From assembly GCA_030145245.1 (NCBI GenBank), contig JAQYWC010000048.1:1-64000 (forward strand): DNA of 64,000 bases, read 5' to 3'. Within the stretch, counting starts at the first letter, position 1, and each line of letters begins with the position of its first letter. The translations under genes were made by a program, and so were the position numbers. The stretch comes from Desulfobacterium sp. (GTDB taxonomy: Bacteria > Desulfobacterota > Desulfobacteria > Desulfobacterales > Desulfobacteraceae). The notes beneath the pieces were generated by a model, which worked only from the letters and a program-made list of their open reading frames with translations, had not been told where the DNA came from and did not search any database. Shown here piece by piece: positions 41,917 to 50,824 of the stretch.

Positions 41917-43221
41917 TTACAAGTGGGGCTTTGAACTTTTCCCGTCCACCAGCACCGTTTCGAGCCGTTTGACCAGAAAATCGATCTCATGGTCGTTGAT
42001 GATCAGGGGAGGAGAGATCCTGATGGTGTGACCGTGGCTGTCGTTGACGATGACGTTAAGATCGAGCAGCTTTCTGCAGAACTCCATGGCATTGCCGTTG
42101 TTGACCTCGATGCCGATAAAGAGGCCTTCTCCCCGGACCTCCTTGACATGGGGGGATTGAAGGGCAATGGCCTGGATCCTCTGTTTTAACAGCGCCCCCT
42201 TTGTTGCAGAGCGCAGGGCCAGCTGCTCCTTTTCAAATACACTGAGGGCTGCGGTTCCGGCGACACAGGCCAGGGGGTATCCCCCAAAGGTGGAGCCGTC
42301 CGACCCTTTGCTGAAAACAAGGTCCATGATCCAGGCGTTGGTGATGAACACGGAAAGGGGAACAAGTCCCCCCGATAGCGCCTTGCCCAGGATGACGCCG
42401 TCCGGGACAATCTCCTCGTGCTCAAAGCAGAATTTCTTTCCTGTCCGTCCCATGCCCACCTGGATCTCATCGCACACCAGAAGAAGGTCGTTTTCATCGG
42501 CAAGCCGTCTGAGCCCTTTGAGGAATCCTTTGGGGGGGATCGCCATGCCTCCCTCTCCCTGCATGGGTTCCACCAGGATGCCGCAGGTGTTGGCATTGAT
42601 CGCCTTTTCCACGGCAAAGAGATCTCCGAAGGCAACACTCACAAAGCCCGGTGTCAGGGGTCCGAATCCCTGCCGGTATTTTTCGGTGGTGGAAAACGAA
42701 ACCACGGAGATGGTTCTGCCGTGGAAGTTGTTGTCAAAGACGATGATCTCCTGGTCTCCGTCTGGGATGCCCTTTTGGCTGTAACCGTAGTAACGCATGG
42801 TTTTTATGGCGGTCTCAACGCTTTCCACCCCCCCGTTCTTGGGCAGCACCTTGTTGCCGTTGTTGCCGAACCTTGTGGCAAGTTGCGGGGCAAACCCGGC
42901 AGCCTTTGCCAAAAAAATGCCCAGGGGGTCGGTGTAGACCACATTGGAGAGCACCGATGCAAATTCCCCCTGGAGGGCTTGGATCACGGCCTTTGCGATG
43001 GCGGGATGGTGGTGTCCTGTATTGGCGGCGGAGTACGCGGCAAGGCCGTCCAGATATCTGTTTCCGTTTTCGTCAAACAGCCAGCAGCCCCGGGCCCGTC
43101 GTACGACCATGTGGAGCCGTTCGTAGTGGTGGGCACCGAACTGCTCCTCAAAATCCATGATGGATCTGTCCGGAACGGTTGAAAATCCCCCATTGGGGTT
43201 CATCTTTTCCAAGACACCCAT
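41917..43221 (-). CDS. Class III PLP-dependent aminotransferase (acetylornithine/ornithine/GABA type)
   Basis: 434 residues from the ATG at 43221 with AAGGAGACAG upstream. PLP-binding pattern: GNNGNKVLPKNGGVESVETA, LLVCDEIQVGMGRTG with the Asp, and the Lys in ILGKALSGGLVPLSV. NTGHHHPAIAKAV and SVVSFSTTEKYR are also typical. The best matches by eye are ornithine, putrescine or 4-aminobutyrate aminotransferases. The amino donor cannot be assigned. No pathway genes adjoin it. It converges with the GlpR-like gene. Confidence 0.85.
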   Translation of the reverse strand: MGVLEKMNPNGGFSTVPDRSIMDFEEQFGAHHYERLHMVVRRARGCWLFDENGNRYLDGLAAYSAANTGHHHPAIAKAVIQALQGEFASVLSNVVYTDPLGIFLAKAAGFAPQLATRFGNNGNKVLPKNGGVESVETAIKTMRYYGYSQKGIPDGDQEIIVFDNNFHGRTISVVSFSTTEKYRQGFGPLTPGFVSVAFGDLFAVEKAINANTCGILVEPMQGEGGMAIPPKGFLKGLRRLADENDLLLVCDEIQVGMGRTGKKFCFEHEEIVPDGVILGKALSGGLVPLSVFITNAWIMDLVFSKGSDGSTFGGYPLACVAGTAALSVFEKEQLALRSATKGALLKQRIQAIALQSPHVKEVRGEGLFIGIEVNNGNAMEFCRKLLDLNVIVNDSHGHTIRISPPLIINDHEIDFLVKRLETVLVDGKSSKPHL

Positions 43222-43453
43222 GCTCTGTCTCCTTATCTGTTCCCACTCGGTTTTGCGAAACACCCTGGCGGTCTTTTGTTGAAGCAGCTGGTGAGCCGGT
43301 AAATGAGTGTGTGAGATGACCCGGGGGCTCAATCACATACTAGCGAAAACAGTCTGATAATGTCAACGTCTAAAAAGCCGGAGGGGGTTGACGAAAGGGA
43401 AACCGGCAGGTAGAGTTTCAGAGGACGGGGTGACCACAACAGAGGGGGTGGAC

Positions 43454-44278
43454 ATGGAAGAGTACGGAGCTGCGGTGATGGAAACGGCTGACTTTTTACG
43501 GGACCACCTGGTAGTCGTTCCGGAGGTGGGGGTTCTCACGGGCACGGGGCTTTCCGCCAGCATGGATTCCCTTGGGGCCGATCTTGCCCTTGATTATTCA
43601 AAGATTCCGAATTTTCCAGTTTCAACCGTTGAAAGTCACAGGGGGCGGCTGGTGTCAGGATTCCTGAATGGCCGCAGTGTCCTTGCCATGCAAGGCCGAT
43701 TTCATCTATACGAGGGCTATTCCCCCCTTGAGGTGACCTTTCCTGTCAGGGTGATGCAGGCGCTGGGGGTGACCTGTCTCGTGGTCACCAATGCTGCCGG
43801 CGGCATCAACCTCGATTTTTCCGAGGGCGACATCATGGTCATCCGGGACCACATCAATCTCACCGGTACCAATCCCCTTGCGGGACCCAACAAGGAGGAC
43901 TGGGGCGACCGCTTTCCGGATATGGCCCATGCCTACGATGCCGGCCTTGTTGAGTCGGCCAAATCCGCTGCCCAACGGGCGGGTTTCGCGGTCAGGACCG
44001 GTGTCTATGCCGGGCTCCTGGGCCCCTCCCTTGAAACGCCTGCCGAGACACGTTTCCTGAAGATGGCGGGCTGTGATGCCGTGGGGTTTTCCACGGTGAT
44101 GGAGAACATCGCCGGTGTTCACGCCGGCATGAAGGTTCTGGGGCTTTCCGTGATCACCAACATCAACGATCCCGATGCCCCGGAAAAAGTCTCGGTGGAA
44201 GCCGTCATCAAAACGGCCGAAAATGCGGCCCCGAAACTCGATGCCATCCTCCGTGGAATTGTAGAACAATTGCCCTGA
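43454..44278 (+). CDS. Purine nucleoside phosphorylase (class I, PunA/XapA type)
   Basis: 274 residues from the ATG at 43454, preceded by AGAGGGGG. Typical motifs: TGTGLSASMDSLGADL in the phosphate loop, FPVSTVESHRGRLVSG, MQGRFHLYEGYSP, VVTNAAGGINLDF, and GVYAGLLGPSLETPAETR, near residues 30-205. The trimeric family cleaves guanosine, inosine or their deoxy forms to base and (deoxy)ribose-1-phosphate. Purine salvage in the cytoplasm. It stands alone, with divergent aminotransferase upstream. Confidence 0.92.
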   Translation: MEEYGAAVMETADFLRDHLVVVPEVGVLTGTGLSASMDSLGADLALDYSKIPNFPVSTVESHRGRLVSGFLNGRSVLAMQGRFHLYEGYSPLEVTFPVRVMQALGVTCLVVTNAAGGINLDFSEGDIMVIRDHINLTGTNPLAGPNKEDWGDRFPDMAHAYDAGLVESAKSAAQRAGFAVRTGVYAGLLGPSLETPAETRFLKMAGCDAVGFSTVMENIAGVHAGMKVLGLSVITNINDPDAPEKVSVEAVIKTAENAAPKLDAILRGIVEQLP

Positions 44279-44494
44279 CTTGGCCTGCTGATCTCCCCGT
44301 GTTTTTTGTGTACTTTTTCAAAATGATCATGGTAGAATAACTCAAATTAAAGAAGGGCGTGATTTTCCGGACCCCATCTTTGGATAACCAGCAGCTGTTT
44401 CTCGGGTGTACCCTGGGTTGAGTCGTTTCTCTCCACCTTGTCGTTTTAAATTACACTTTCTTTTTTAAAATTTTTTTTTAACAGGAGGTGTAAA

Positions 44495-44794
44495 ATGGAA
44501 GCCACATTAAAGAGAAACTATCCCAGACGATACATCGAGGTTCCCATCCTCTATTCAGACAAGGACGGGGAACGTAGCGCAAAAATGTATAACACCTGCG
44601 TGGATGGCATGTATTTCGAAACCCTGCTTCCCCTTAAACCCGGCGATGACATCCGCATCAAGATCGAAAACCCTTTTCCCGACATCTACTATTCCCCCGA
44701 GGCGTTCATGGTCAAGACCGCAAAGGTGAAGTGGTGCACCCGGATTTCCGATCCTGACGTCTACGGCTATGGCGTCGGGGTAAAATATGATTGA
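44495..44794 (+). CDS. PilZ domain protein (single domain, putative c-di-GMP receptor)
   Basis: 99 residues starting with a basic segment LKRNYPRRYIEVP that corresponds to the RxxxR of PilZ domains and DGMYFETLLPLKPGDDIRIKIEN, which follows the D/NxSxxG position (here CVDGMYFE). Such small proteins usually bind cyclic di-GMP and adjust motility or exopolysaccharide. AGGAGGT before the ATG. The gene is alone and ends at a terminator-like hairpin. The exact second motif is divergent, so binding must be shown. Confidence 0.75.
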   Translation: MEATLKRNYPRRYIEVPILYSDKDGERSAKMYNTCVDGMYFETLLPLKPGDDIRIKIENPFPDIYYSPEAFMVKTAKVKWCTRISDPDVYGYGVGVKYD

Positions 44795-44830
44795 CCCGGG
44801 AGTCCTGCCAGGGGCCGGGCTCAATTTTTT
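44795..44830 (+). terminator. Intrinsic terminator after the PilZ gene
   Basis: CCCGG (44795-44799) pairs with CCGGG (44815-44819) with an inner CCT/AGG step, followed by CTCAATTTTTT. It begins immediately after the stop codon. The stem is interrupted, so efficiency may be moderate. Confidence 0.5.
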
Positions 44831-44959
44831 CTTGAGTATTGTCAATGTCCATACTATATCAGATGCACTCCCTTGCAGGTTAGGGGGGCTGACTGTAACC
44901 TCGAAACGCTGTTGAGCTGATTCGGCCGCAGGCCATGTATTTGACAAAGGGTGTCTTTG

Positions 44960-46195
44960 ATGAGCAAGATCGCATTGATCAACATTACCGGACTGGATAG
45001 GAAAGGACTCGATTCAAAGTTTACGAGTATCCTTGGAGAATATGACGTCAATGTCCTCGATATCGGCCAGGCCGTCATCCACGAACACATCTCCCTGGGG
45101 ATTCTGGTGGAAATACCAAGGGAGGAGAATTTTTCGGCCATCTTCAAGGATATGCTCTTTGAGGGGCACAAGATGGGGCTTGCCATCGACATCAAGCCCG
45201 TGGACCAGGAGGATTATGAAACCTGGGTTGCGGCCCAGGGCAAGGAGCGGCGCATCATCACCCTTCTTGGCAAAAAGATCTCCGCCCGCCAGATCTCCAG
45301 GGTCGCTGCGGTGGTGGCGGCCAACGACCTTAATATCGACAGCATGACCCGGCTGACGGGCAGGATCTCCCTTGGGAAAGACCAGGAGAACCCAAGGGCC
45401 AGCATTCAGATCTCCGTGAGCGGCATGCCCTCCGACATCCGGGCCATGCGGGGCAGTTTCATGGAGATCTCCCAGGAGATGGGCATCGATATCTCCTTCC
45501 ATGTGGACAACATCTACAGCAAAAACCGGAAGCTTGTGGTGTTTGATATGGACTCCACCCTGATTCAGACCGAAGTGATCGACGAACTTGCAACGCTGGC
45601 AGGGGTTGGGGACCAGGTCGCTGCCATCACCGCCTCGGCCATGGCAGGCGAGATCGATTTCAAGGAGAGCTTCAGGCAACGGATCGCCCTGCTCAAAGGG
45701 CTCAGGGAGAGCGAACTTGTAAAGATCATCGAGACCCTTCCTTTGACCGAAGGGGCCAGCCTCGTCACCCGGACTCTCAAGGGACTTGGCTACAAGCTCG
45801 GCATCCTCTCCGGCGGCTTTACCTTTGTTGGCGATTATCTGAAGGAGCGCCTGGGGTTTGATTATGTGTATGCCAACGAACTCATGATCCGGGACGGTGT
45901 GGTGACCGGAGAAGTGTCCGGCGAGATCATTGACGGAGAGAAAAAGGCGCTCCTGTTGAAGGAGATTGCCAAAAAGGAAAAGATCTCCATCGAGCAGACC
46001 ATCGCGGTGGGGGACGGGGCAAACGATCTTCCCATGATCAGTATCGCAGGCCTGGGGGTTGCCTTCCATGCAAAACCCATTGTCAGGGAAAAGGCAAGCA
46101 CCGCCATCTCCAGCGTTGGGCTGGACGGGCTGCTCTACCTGATCGGGATGCATGAACGGGAGTTCAACCATGGCTTGATCCAGGGACTCGATTAA
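44960..46195 (+). CDS. serB: Phosphoserine phosphatase with two ACT domains
   Basis: 411 residues from the ATG at 44960. Two ACT-like domains (residues about 1-90 and 95-180) precede a HAD phosphatase: nucleophile motif VFDMDSTLIQTEVIDEL near 196, GILSGGFTFVGDYL near 290, and VGDGANDLPMISIAGLGVAF near 355. It removes phosphate from phosphoserine in the last step of serine synthesis. The ACT pair probably senses serine. The length with ACT domains matches the Desulfobacterota form of SerB. No other serine gene in the window. Confidence 0.93.
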   Translation: MSKIALINITGLDRKGLDSKFTSILGEYDVNVLDIGQAVIHEHISLGILVEIPREENFSAIFKDMLFEGHKMGLAIDIKPVDQEDYETWVAAQGKERRIITLLGKKISARQISRVAAVVAANDLNIDSMTRLTGRISLGKDQENPRASIQISVSGMPSDIRAMRGSFMEISQEMGIDISFHVDNIYSKNRKLVVFDMDSTLIQTEVIDELATLAGVGDQVAAITASAMAGEIDFKESFRQRIALLKGLRESELVKIIETLPLTEGASLVTRTLKGLGYKLGILSGGFTFVGDYLKERLGFDYVYANELMIRDGVVTGEVSGEIIDGEKKALLLKEIAKKEKISIEQTIAVGDGANDLPMISIAGLGVAFHAKPIVREKASTAISSVGLDGLLYLIGMHEREFNHGLIQGLD

Positions 46196-46210
46196 TACAA
46201 CCGGCTGTTT

Positions 46211-46228
46211 GCGTGGCGTTCGCCACGC
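46211..46228. other. Short palindromic hairpin downstream of serB
   Basis: GCGTGGCG (46211-46218) and CGCCACGC (46221-46228) form an 8-bp stem 15 bases after the serB stop. It sits between two copies of ACCGGCTGTTT (46199 and 46242 region). No T-run, so it may be a factor-dependent end or stabilising stem between the convergent genes. Confidence 0.45.
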
Positions 46229-46240
46229 AGATGGGAGACG

Positions 46241-46519
46241 TTACCGGCTGTTTTCGCCTTTCCCGATGTTACTGAGAAAGTGCTTTCTCCGGATCTTGAA
46301 CAAACGTTTGTCCTCGTTCACCAGGTAGAAAACACCCTTGTTGTCGTCGTCAAAGCATTGGTAGAGGCCGGTGAAGTTCTCTATGGTTGTTACGTCACAG
46401 ATGCGTTCAACGTCATCGTTGTACCGGGTGCACACCTCAACCCAGTTTTCCGGTTTCGCGCTTTCCTGGATGGTGATTTCGTTGCTCTCTTGGTGGTATT
46501 CGGCCAGGATCGATTCCAT
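46241..46519 (-). CDS. Small protein of unknown function (92 aa)
   Basis: 92 residues, soluble and acidic, no cysteine motif apart from two isolated residues. Segments NFTGLYQCFDDDNKGVFYL and LFKIRRKHFLSNIGKG suggest a small beta-barrel-like fold. Family not recognised. AACATGGGGGAAAC before the ATG supplies a weak ribosome site. It lies between convergent serB and the potassium-channel gene. Confidence 0.6.
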   Translation of the reverse strand: MESILAEYHQESNEITIQESAKPENWVEVCTRYNDDVERICDVTTIENFTGLYQCFDDDNKGVFYLVNEDKRLFKIRRKHFLSNIGKGENSR

Positions 46520-46626
46520 GTTTCCCCCATGAATGTTCTATTGTTTAACAACCGTTTCAGCGGATTCAAACAACGCAACCCTTTTTCTTATCGTATGTAA
46601 AGGGTTATCAGAAAAACGATGGTTTT

Positions 46627-47289
46627 TCAAGCATCCGGGGTTTTCATTGAATGTAATCCGACAATGCGGGCAACCAATATTGCAATATATAACTGACCAA
46701 AGACGGCTTCCAGCACGGCAAGATTCCTTGCCATTCCGGTTGATGGGGCGATATCCCCATAGCCGAGTGTGCTCAACGTGGTAAAGGAAAAGTAAAGCAG
46801 ATCGATAAAAACGATTGGTTCCTCAAGTGTAAGTGCTTGGGCGTTGCAGGTAATTAAAACCCCGTACAATAATGCCCAGAAGATCCCGATCATGAAGTAG
46901 ACGGCAATGCCGCCTTTTATGGTATCTGTTGTTACATTTTCCTCCAGAAATATTCTGATCAACAGAAACCTGATTGCGCCGGCCAGGAACAACAGGTATG
47001 CCGCAGTTGAAATTAGTTTTAGAGAAATGGCAACTTCTCCGGTGATGGGGAACACAATCCGTGTCGCAATGAAGTCAAAGGAAAATGCGATCAATGCAAG
47101 CCCGAAGAACAGTCTGAACGTCTTCTTTTTGAGATTAAGCAGTCTGAGAACTGAAAGAATCACTCCATAAAAGAAAAGGGGAACCAGGGGAGACTTTATT
47201 CCTATCATGAAGGGCGCAAGCAACATAAAAAGTATGAGCGCAGTATATAGTGTCGCATACTTGTTTTTTCCTCGAATTAACAGTTTCAT
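46627..47289 (-). CDS. Two-pore-loop-type potassium channel protein (ion channel family)
   Basis: 220 residues from the ATG at 47289 (GGAGGGAAG upstream). About six hydrophobic segments, then the selectivity filter TLSTLGYGD followed by a last helix (NLAVLEAVFGQLYIAILVARIVG). This is the potassium-channel pore signature TxGYGD. There is no C-terminal RCK domain. Likely a small K+ channel in the inner membrane. The upstream 475 bases carry a decayed gene fragment. Confidence 0.85.
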   Translation of the reverse strand: MKLLIRGKNKYATLYTALILFMLLAPFMIGIKSPLVPLFFYGVILSVLRLLNLKKKTFRLFFGLALIAFSFDFIATRIVFPITGEVAISLKLISTAAYLLFLAGAIRFLLIRIFLEENVTTDTIKGGIAVYFMIGIFWALLYGVLITCNAQALTLEEPIVFIDLLYFSFTTLSTLGYGDIAPSTGMARNLAVLEAVFGQLYIAILVARIVGLHSMKTPDA

Positions 47290-47764
47290 CCGGTCTTCCC
47301 TCCATGGTTGAATATGCCCAAATAGCAGAGAAAATGATACCCAATTCCTTCGCATTGTCAAGCCATAAATGAAGCCGTTTTGCCCCAAATTTAAATGCGC
47401 TCTGTCAGGGGAACATCAATTCCTCTTTTCTGTCACCTCCATCCGCCACCCCTGGTATAGGCATCCTCCACCAGGTAAAGGTTCTTTTGCGCGGATCCGG
47501 CACTCAGACCTGTCAGTTCAATGGCCGGGAAGAACCTTTTGGTACATTCCAGGGGTACCAATGACAGTTGCATCACAGGGCTTTACAAAAGGATAATCCT
47601 ATTTCTCTGCCATACAGACCTGAAATAGTCACAGCCAATAAAAAAACAGGAAAAATTTTTTCATTGGGTTCACCCATTTTTAATTGTTGGTTAGCAAAAT
47701 CAGGAGAAGAACAGGAAGTTTAACTTGCGACAATTTGATACACTACCATGGTGTCATCTCCTTT
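47290..47764. other. Spacer between channel gene and mscS holding a decayed coding fragment
   Basis: 475 bases. The first part (47290-47400) is the upstream region of the channel gene. A coding-like minus-strand remnant occupies about 47433-47620 and is listed separately. From 47630 to 47764 the DNA is AT-rich with no gene, and a weak palindromic stem GACACCATGGTAGTGT near 47742-47757 follows the mscS stop region. Confidence 0.5.
47433..47620 (-). pseudogene. Decayed gene fragment with in-frame stop and frameshift
   Basis: On the minus strand a frame reads LFQVCMAEK, a TAG stop, DYPFVKPCDATVIGTPGMYQ, then needs a one-base shift near an AAAAGG run to continue as FFPAIELTGLSAGSAQKNLY and VEDAYTRGGGWR to a TGA at 47435-47433. 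Amino-acid composition and codon-like structure continue across the breaks, which is what a recently disrupted gene end looks like. The parent family is not recognised, and the 5' part is missing. Confidence 0.4.
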
Positions 47765-50035
47765 TTAAAAATCTTTTTTTTCAACCTGGGGGGGCTGCTC
47801 TCCATCCACGGCTGCTGCCCCGGCCTGGATGACTTTTTGATAGGATGGGTTATCTGCCGTACCTGATGATTGCGACATCTCAGGGGGCATATATACGGTG
47901 ACGTTTCTGTGGGCAAACTCAATGCCTTCCTCTCTGAATGCTTCCTGGAGCAGGCGGTACACCTCTTTTCGTATGGCAAACTGATCACCTGGTTTTGTTT
48001 TATATTTTACTCGCATAATCATGGCAGAGTCATCCATCTGGCGAACCCCTTGGGATTTGATCTTTCCCAGCAGTTTGGGTCCAAGCTCGTCATTCTTGAG
48101 AATGGGTTTATAGACCTTTTTTTTAATTACTTTCCTGACTTTTTCAACGTCGGTATCGTAGCGTACCCTGAAGTCCAGTTTGGTAATGATATAATCCCGG
48201 CTGTAGTTGGTCACCGTTGCGATATCACCGAAGGGGATGGTGTTCACCATGCCCCTTGGGTGACGCAGTTTGATGGATCGAAGGGAAAGAACTTCCACCA
48301 TGCCTTTTGTGGGGCCGATTTGAATATAATCACCCACGCGGAAGGCATCATCCACCAGAAAAAAAATACCGGAGATGATATCCTTTACCAATGTCTGGGC
48401 GCCAAAACCGATTGCCAGCCCGACAACTCCTGCGCCGGCAACCATTGGGCCGATATTGACTCCCATTGTCGAAAGAATGACCATGACGGCGATGACGAGT
48501 ATGAAAATCATCAAAAATTTGCGCAACAGCAGCAGCAAGGTCCCGATTCTGGAACCGCCGGCCCCTCCCTCCTCAAGGTCCTGGTCCTCTTCGGGCATCT
48601 CGACCCGGAGCCTGCGCTCTATGGCCGTATTCAAAAACGTCCAAACCACATAACAGAGCAATACAACGATCAGGCTGTTGAATACGGCTTTTGCCACCGC
48701 CTTTCCAAATGGAAACTCTATTCCCCAGATGTTCAGGTTCCAGATGAGGAACAGGACAACCATGGCCCCTCGAAGTGAGGAAATAATGATCTGCTTCATG
48801 GGGTGGACCCTGTCCAATCCCCTCTTGCTCTCATCATCCGGGGAGGATTGGGTGACACTGGTATCCTCTTCTTTTTCAGGGAGAACCCCAAACAGTAGTT
48901 CCAATATCTGGCGTATGGCCCAGTCCATGAAAAAATAGAGGGGAATCATCCCCAATGTCTTGAGGGCTGAATATCCCCCCAGGTTGCCCAGGAGCATATC
49001 ACTTGTTGAGAAGATAAGTATGAGGAAAATACTGAAAACAGCAAAATGATGCCACTTCTGCATGAGTCTTGCCTGCAGGCTCCCAGTGGGGAATTTTGCT
49101 GAAAGCGCCGCTGCCAGCTCTTTTCGTTTTTGGAGAACCATGATCACTAACATGGCGGCAATGATCAGGGAGATCATGAAAACCGCCTTGATGTGCGCAG
49201 CTTCGCTTGCGCCGGCAAGCCGTTTGATGCCACAGGTCAGTAATCCGAAACTTGCGAATATGGAGATGGCGGCCACCCATCGGTATAGATACCGGGCCGT
49301 GGCGGTGGTCATTGGTAAGAACCGTGCGGACGGATCCCTGGGTGACAGAAAAAAACGGGATATGATCAGCGTAAGCTTTACCGCTACAATGGCCGACAGA
49401 TAGGTCGCCACCAGCATGCGAAGGGCCTGGGTCCGTTCAAAGAAAAGATGATAGAAAAGCACCACTCCGGCGATAAAAATCAAAGTGGATATCAGATCGA
49501 TGACTGTTTTTAAAAGTAACCGGCCGATCTTGTCCAGGAATGGTGCGGGCGTTTCCCATGGGATACGGCCCCTGAAGGGCTTGCTGTACCAGCGAAATAT
49601 CAGTTCAACCGCAAATGCCGCCACAAATAAGGTTAAAACACTCGCTATGGCATGCATTGGATTGAAGTCGGTTTGGCCCCCGGCAAGATAGTTGAAAATC
49701 CCCGTTACCCGCTGACGGTCCTCTCTTTCGCCATTTTTTAAAAATTCTATTCGTTCCTGAACCAGAACGATTTTGTTTCTTATCTCTTCTATAAATACCG
49801 CAAGTCTGCTGGCTTGATCTTTTTCGGTTGAGTTTTCCCCGGCCAGGGCCTGTTTCTTTAACTCCTCCATCAGCAGGCGCCGCACCTGTTCGTCACTCAT
49901 TCCGGCAACAACGGCTTCAGCCGATCTGCCCTGGGTGACTGCCGGTTCTTCAGGGGCTCCATCCGATCCAGGCGCATTGTTTGTCGCAAACCCAAGTGCC
50001 AATAGAATAAGGCATAGCCTGGCTAAATACTTCAA
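47765..50035 (-). CDS. Large MscS-family mechanosensitive channel
   Basis: 756 residues. Signal peptide (about 1-24), a periplasmic region with a predicted coiled coil to residue about 110, then some ten hydrophobic segments, and the MscS pore/beta domain from about 560: MVAGAGVVGLAIGFGAQTLV, DDAFRVGDYIQIG and HPRGMVNTIPFGDI. The C-terminus is a short tail rich in Gln and charged residues. This is the MscK/YnaI-type layout. It opens on membrane tension to protect against hypoosmotic shock. It begins with AAGGAGGGTTTCC before the ATG. Confidence 0.9.
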   Translation of the reverse strand: MKYLARLCLILLALGFATNNAPGSDGAPEEPAVTQGRSAEAVVAGMSDEQVRRLLMEELKKQALAGENSTEKDQASRLAVFIEEIRNKIVLVQERIEFLKNGEREDRQRVTGIFNYLAGGQTDFNPMHAIASVLTLFVAAFAVELIFRWYSKPFRGRIPWETPAPFLDKIGRLLLKTVIDLISTLIFIAGVVLFYHLFFERTQALRMLVATYLSAIVAVKLTLIISRFFLSPRDPSARFLPMTTATARYLYRWVAAISIFASFGLLTCGIKRLAGASEAAHIKAVFMISLIIAAMLVIMVLQKRKELAAALSAKFPTGSLQARLMQKWHHFAVFSIFLILIFSTSDMLLGNLGGYSALKTLGMIPLYFFMDWAIRQILELLFGVLPEKEEDTSVTQSSPDDESKRGLDRVHPMKQIIISSLRGAMVVLFLIWNLNIWGIEFPFGKAVAKAVFNSLIVVLLCYVVWTFLNTAIERRLRVEMPEEDQDLEEGGAGGSRIGTLLLLLRKFLMIFILVIAVMVILSTMGVNIGPMVAGAGVVGLAIGFGAQTLVKDIISGIFFLVDDAFRVGDYIQIGPTKGMVEVLSLRSIKLRHPRGMVNTIPFGDIATVTNYSRDYIITKLDFRVRYDTDVEKVRKVIKKKVYKPILKNDELGPKLLGKIKSQGVRQMDDSAMIMRVKYKTKPGDQFAIRKEVYRLLQEAFREEGIEFAHRNVTVYMPPEMSQSSGTADNPSYQKVIQAGAAAVDGEQPPQVEKKDF

Positions 50036-50072
50036 AAGGAAACCCTCCTTTCATGGTTGCTTTTTCCATCAA

Positions 50073-50540
50073 TCAGGGAACGACGCATGCCTTTTCTATT
50101 TCATCAACAATGGCACGGCTGAGGGTGGTCTGGGACCTTTCCAGGGTGGCGGTGGCCGCCGGGGCAACCGTCTGGTCCAGATTCCGCACGGGCGCGGTTA
50201 TCTGGACCGTGGCCTTCCCACCGGGTTTGCCTGGATCCATATCAATATACTCCCCGGAAAAATGGGTCCCAAGACCGCTGACACTGCTACCGACCACCCG
50301 GGCGCGCACCACCCAGAAACGGGTGTTTTTAGTCAAATATTCGTTGGCATCTTTTATCAGCCTGGCCGTGACCATGATATGGAACAGGTCCGGGCTGAGA
50401 TGAATCAAGTCACAATCATGGCAGGCAATTGGTAACTCCATCTCCACCTCTTGGTCACGACTTACAGGCATGCGATTACTCGGTTGATTGGGTAGATCGG
50501 TCGGTTTAAAGGATCCAGGCAGGCGCCGTCCGGCCCACAT
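50073..50540 (-). pseudogene. Collapsed pqiA/pqiB-like remnant
   Basis: 155 residues at most. ELPIACHDCDLIHLSPDL begins like the cysteine-rich N-terminus of PqiA, but the sequence jumps at once into a PqiB/MCE-type stretch: VTARLIKDANEYLTKNTRFW and VGSSVSGLGTHFSGEYIDMDPGK. No membrane helix or remaining MCE domains follow, and the end (APVRNLDQTVAPAATATLER) is unlike the PqiB C-terminus. It is best read as an internal deletion that fused pieces of a paraquat-inducible pqiAB pair. It is close upstream of mscS. Could be a real short gene if expressed. Confidence 0.5.
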
Positions 50541-50824
50541 TGCAGAGTATAGGATAACGAAGTTGTTTTTGTCAATAAAGGGAGGGGAAGCCTATTTTTG
50601 GCCAGGGCAGGGTTGGGAGGTCACTTGTTTGAATATAATTCTTTTCAAATTTATTTAAAAGGGACTATATTCGAGGAGGCTGACTGTTTAGGTAAAGATC
50701 TAAAACAGAAAGCATGAACGGAAAACGGTTAAAAGGTTGTGGGATTATCCCTTGCAAGGCTATATTTTATCTGGTAATTTCATTGCCTTTCAATGAAACA
50801 GTAACATACAGGAGTTTGAAAAAA

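Noticed and set aside
47433-47620. TGA and TAG in the decayed fragment read as selenocysteine or pyrrolysine
   Set aside because: A frameshift is also needed, no SECIS-like hairpin is visible after the TGA, and the stop at the end is normal. Decay is the simpler reading.
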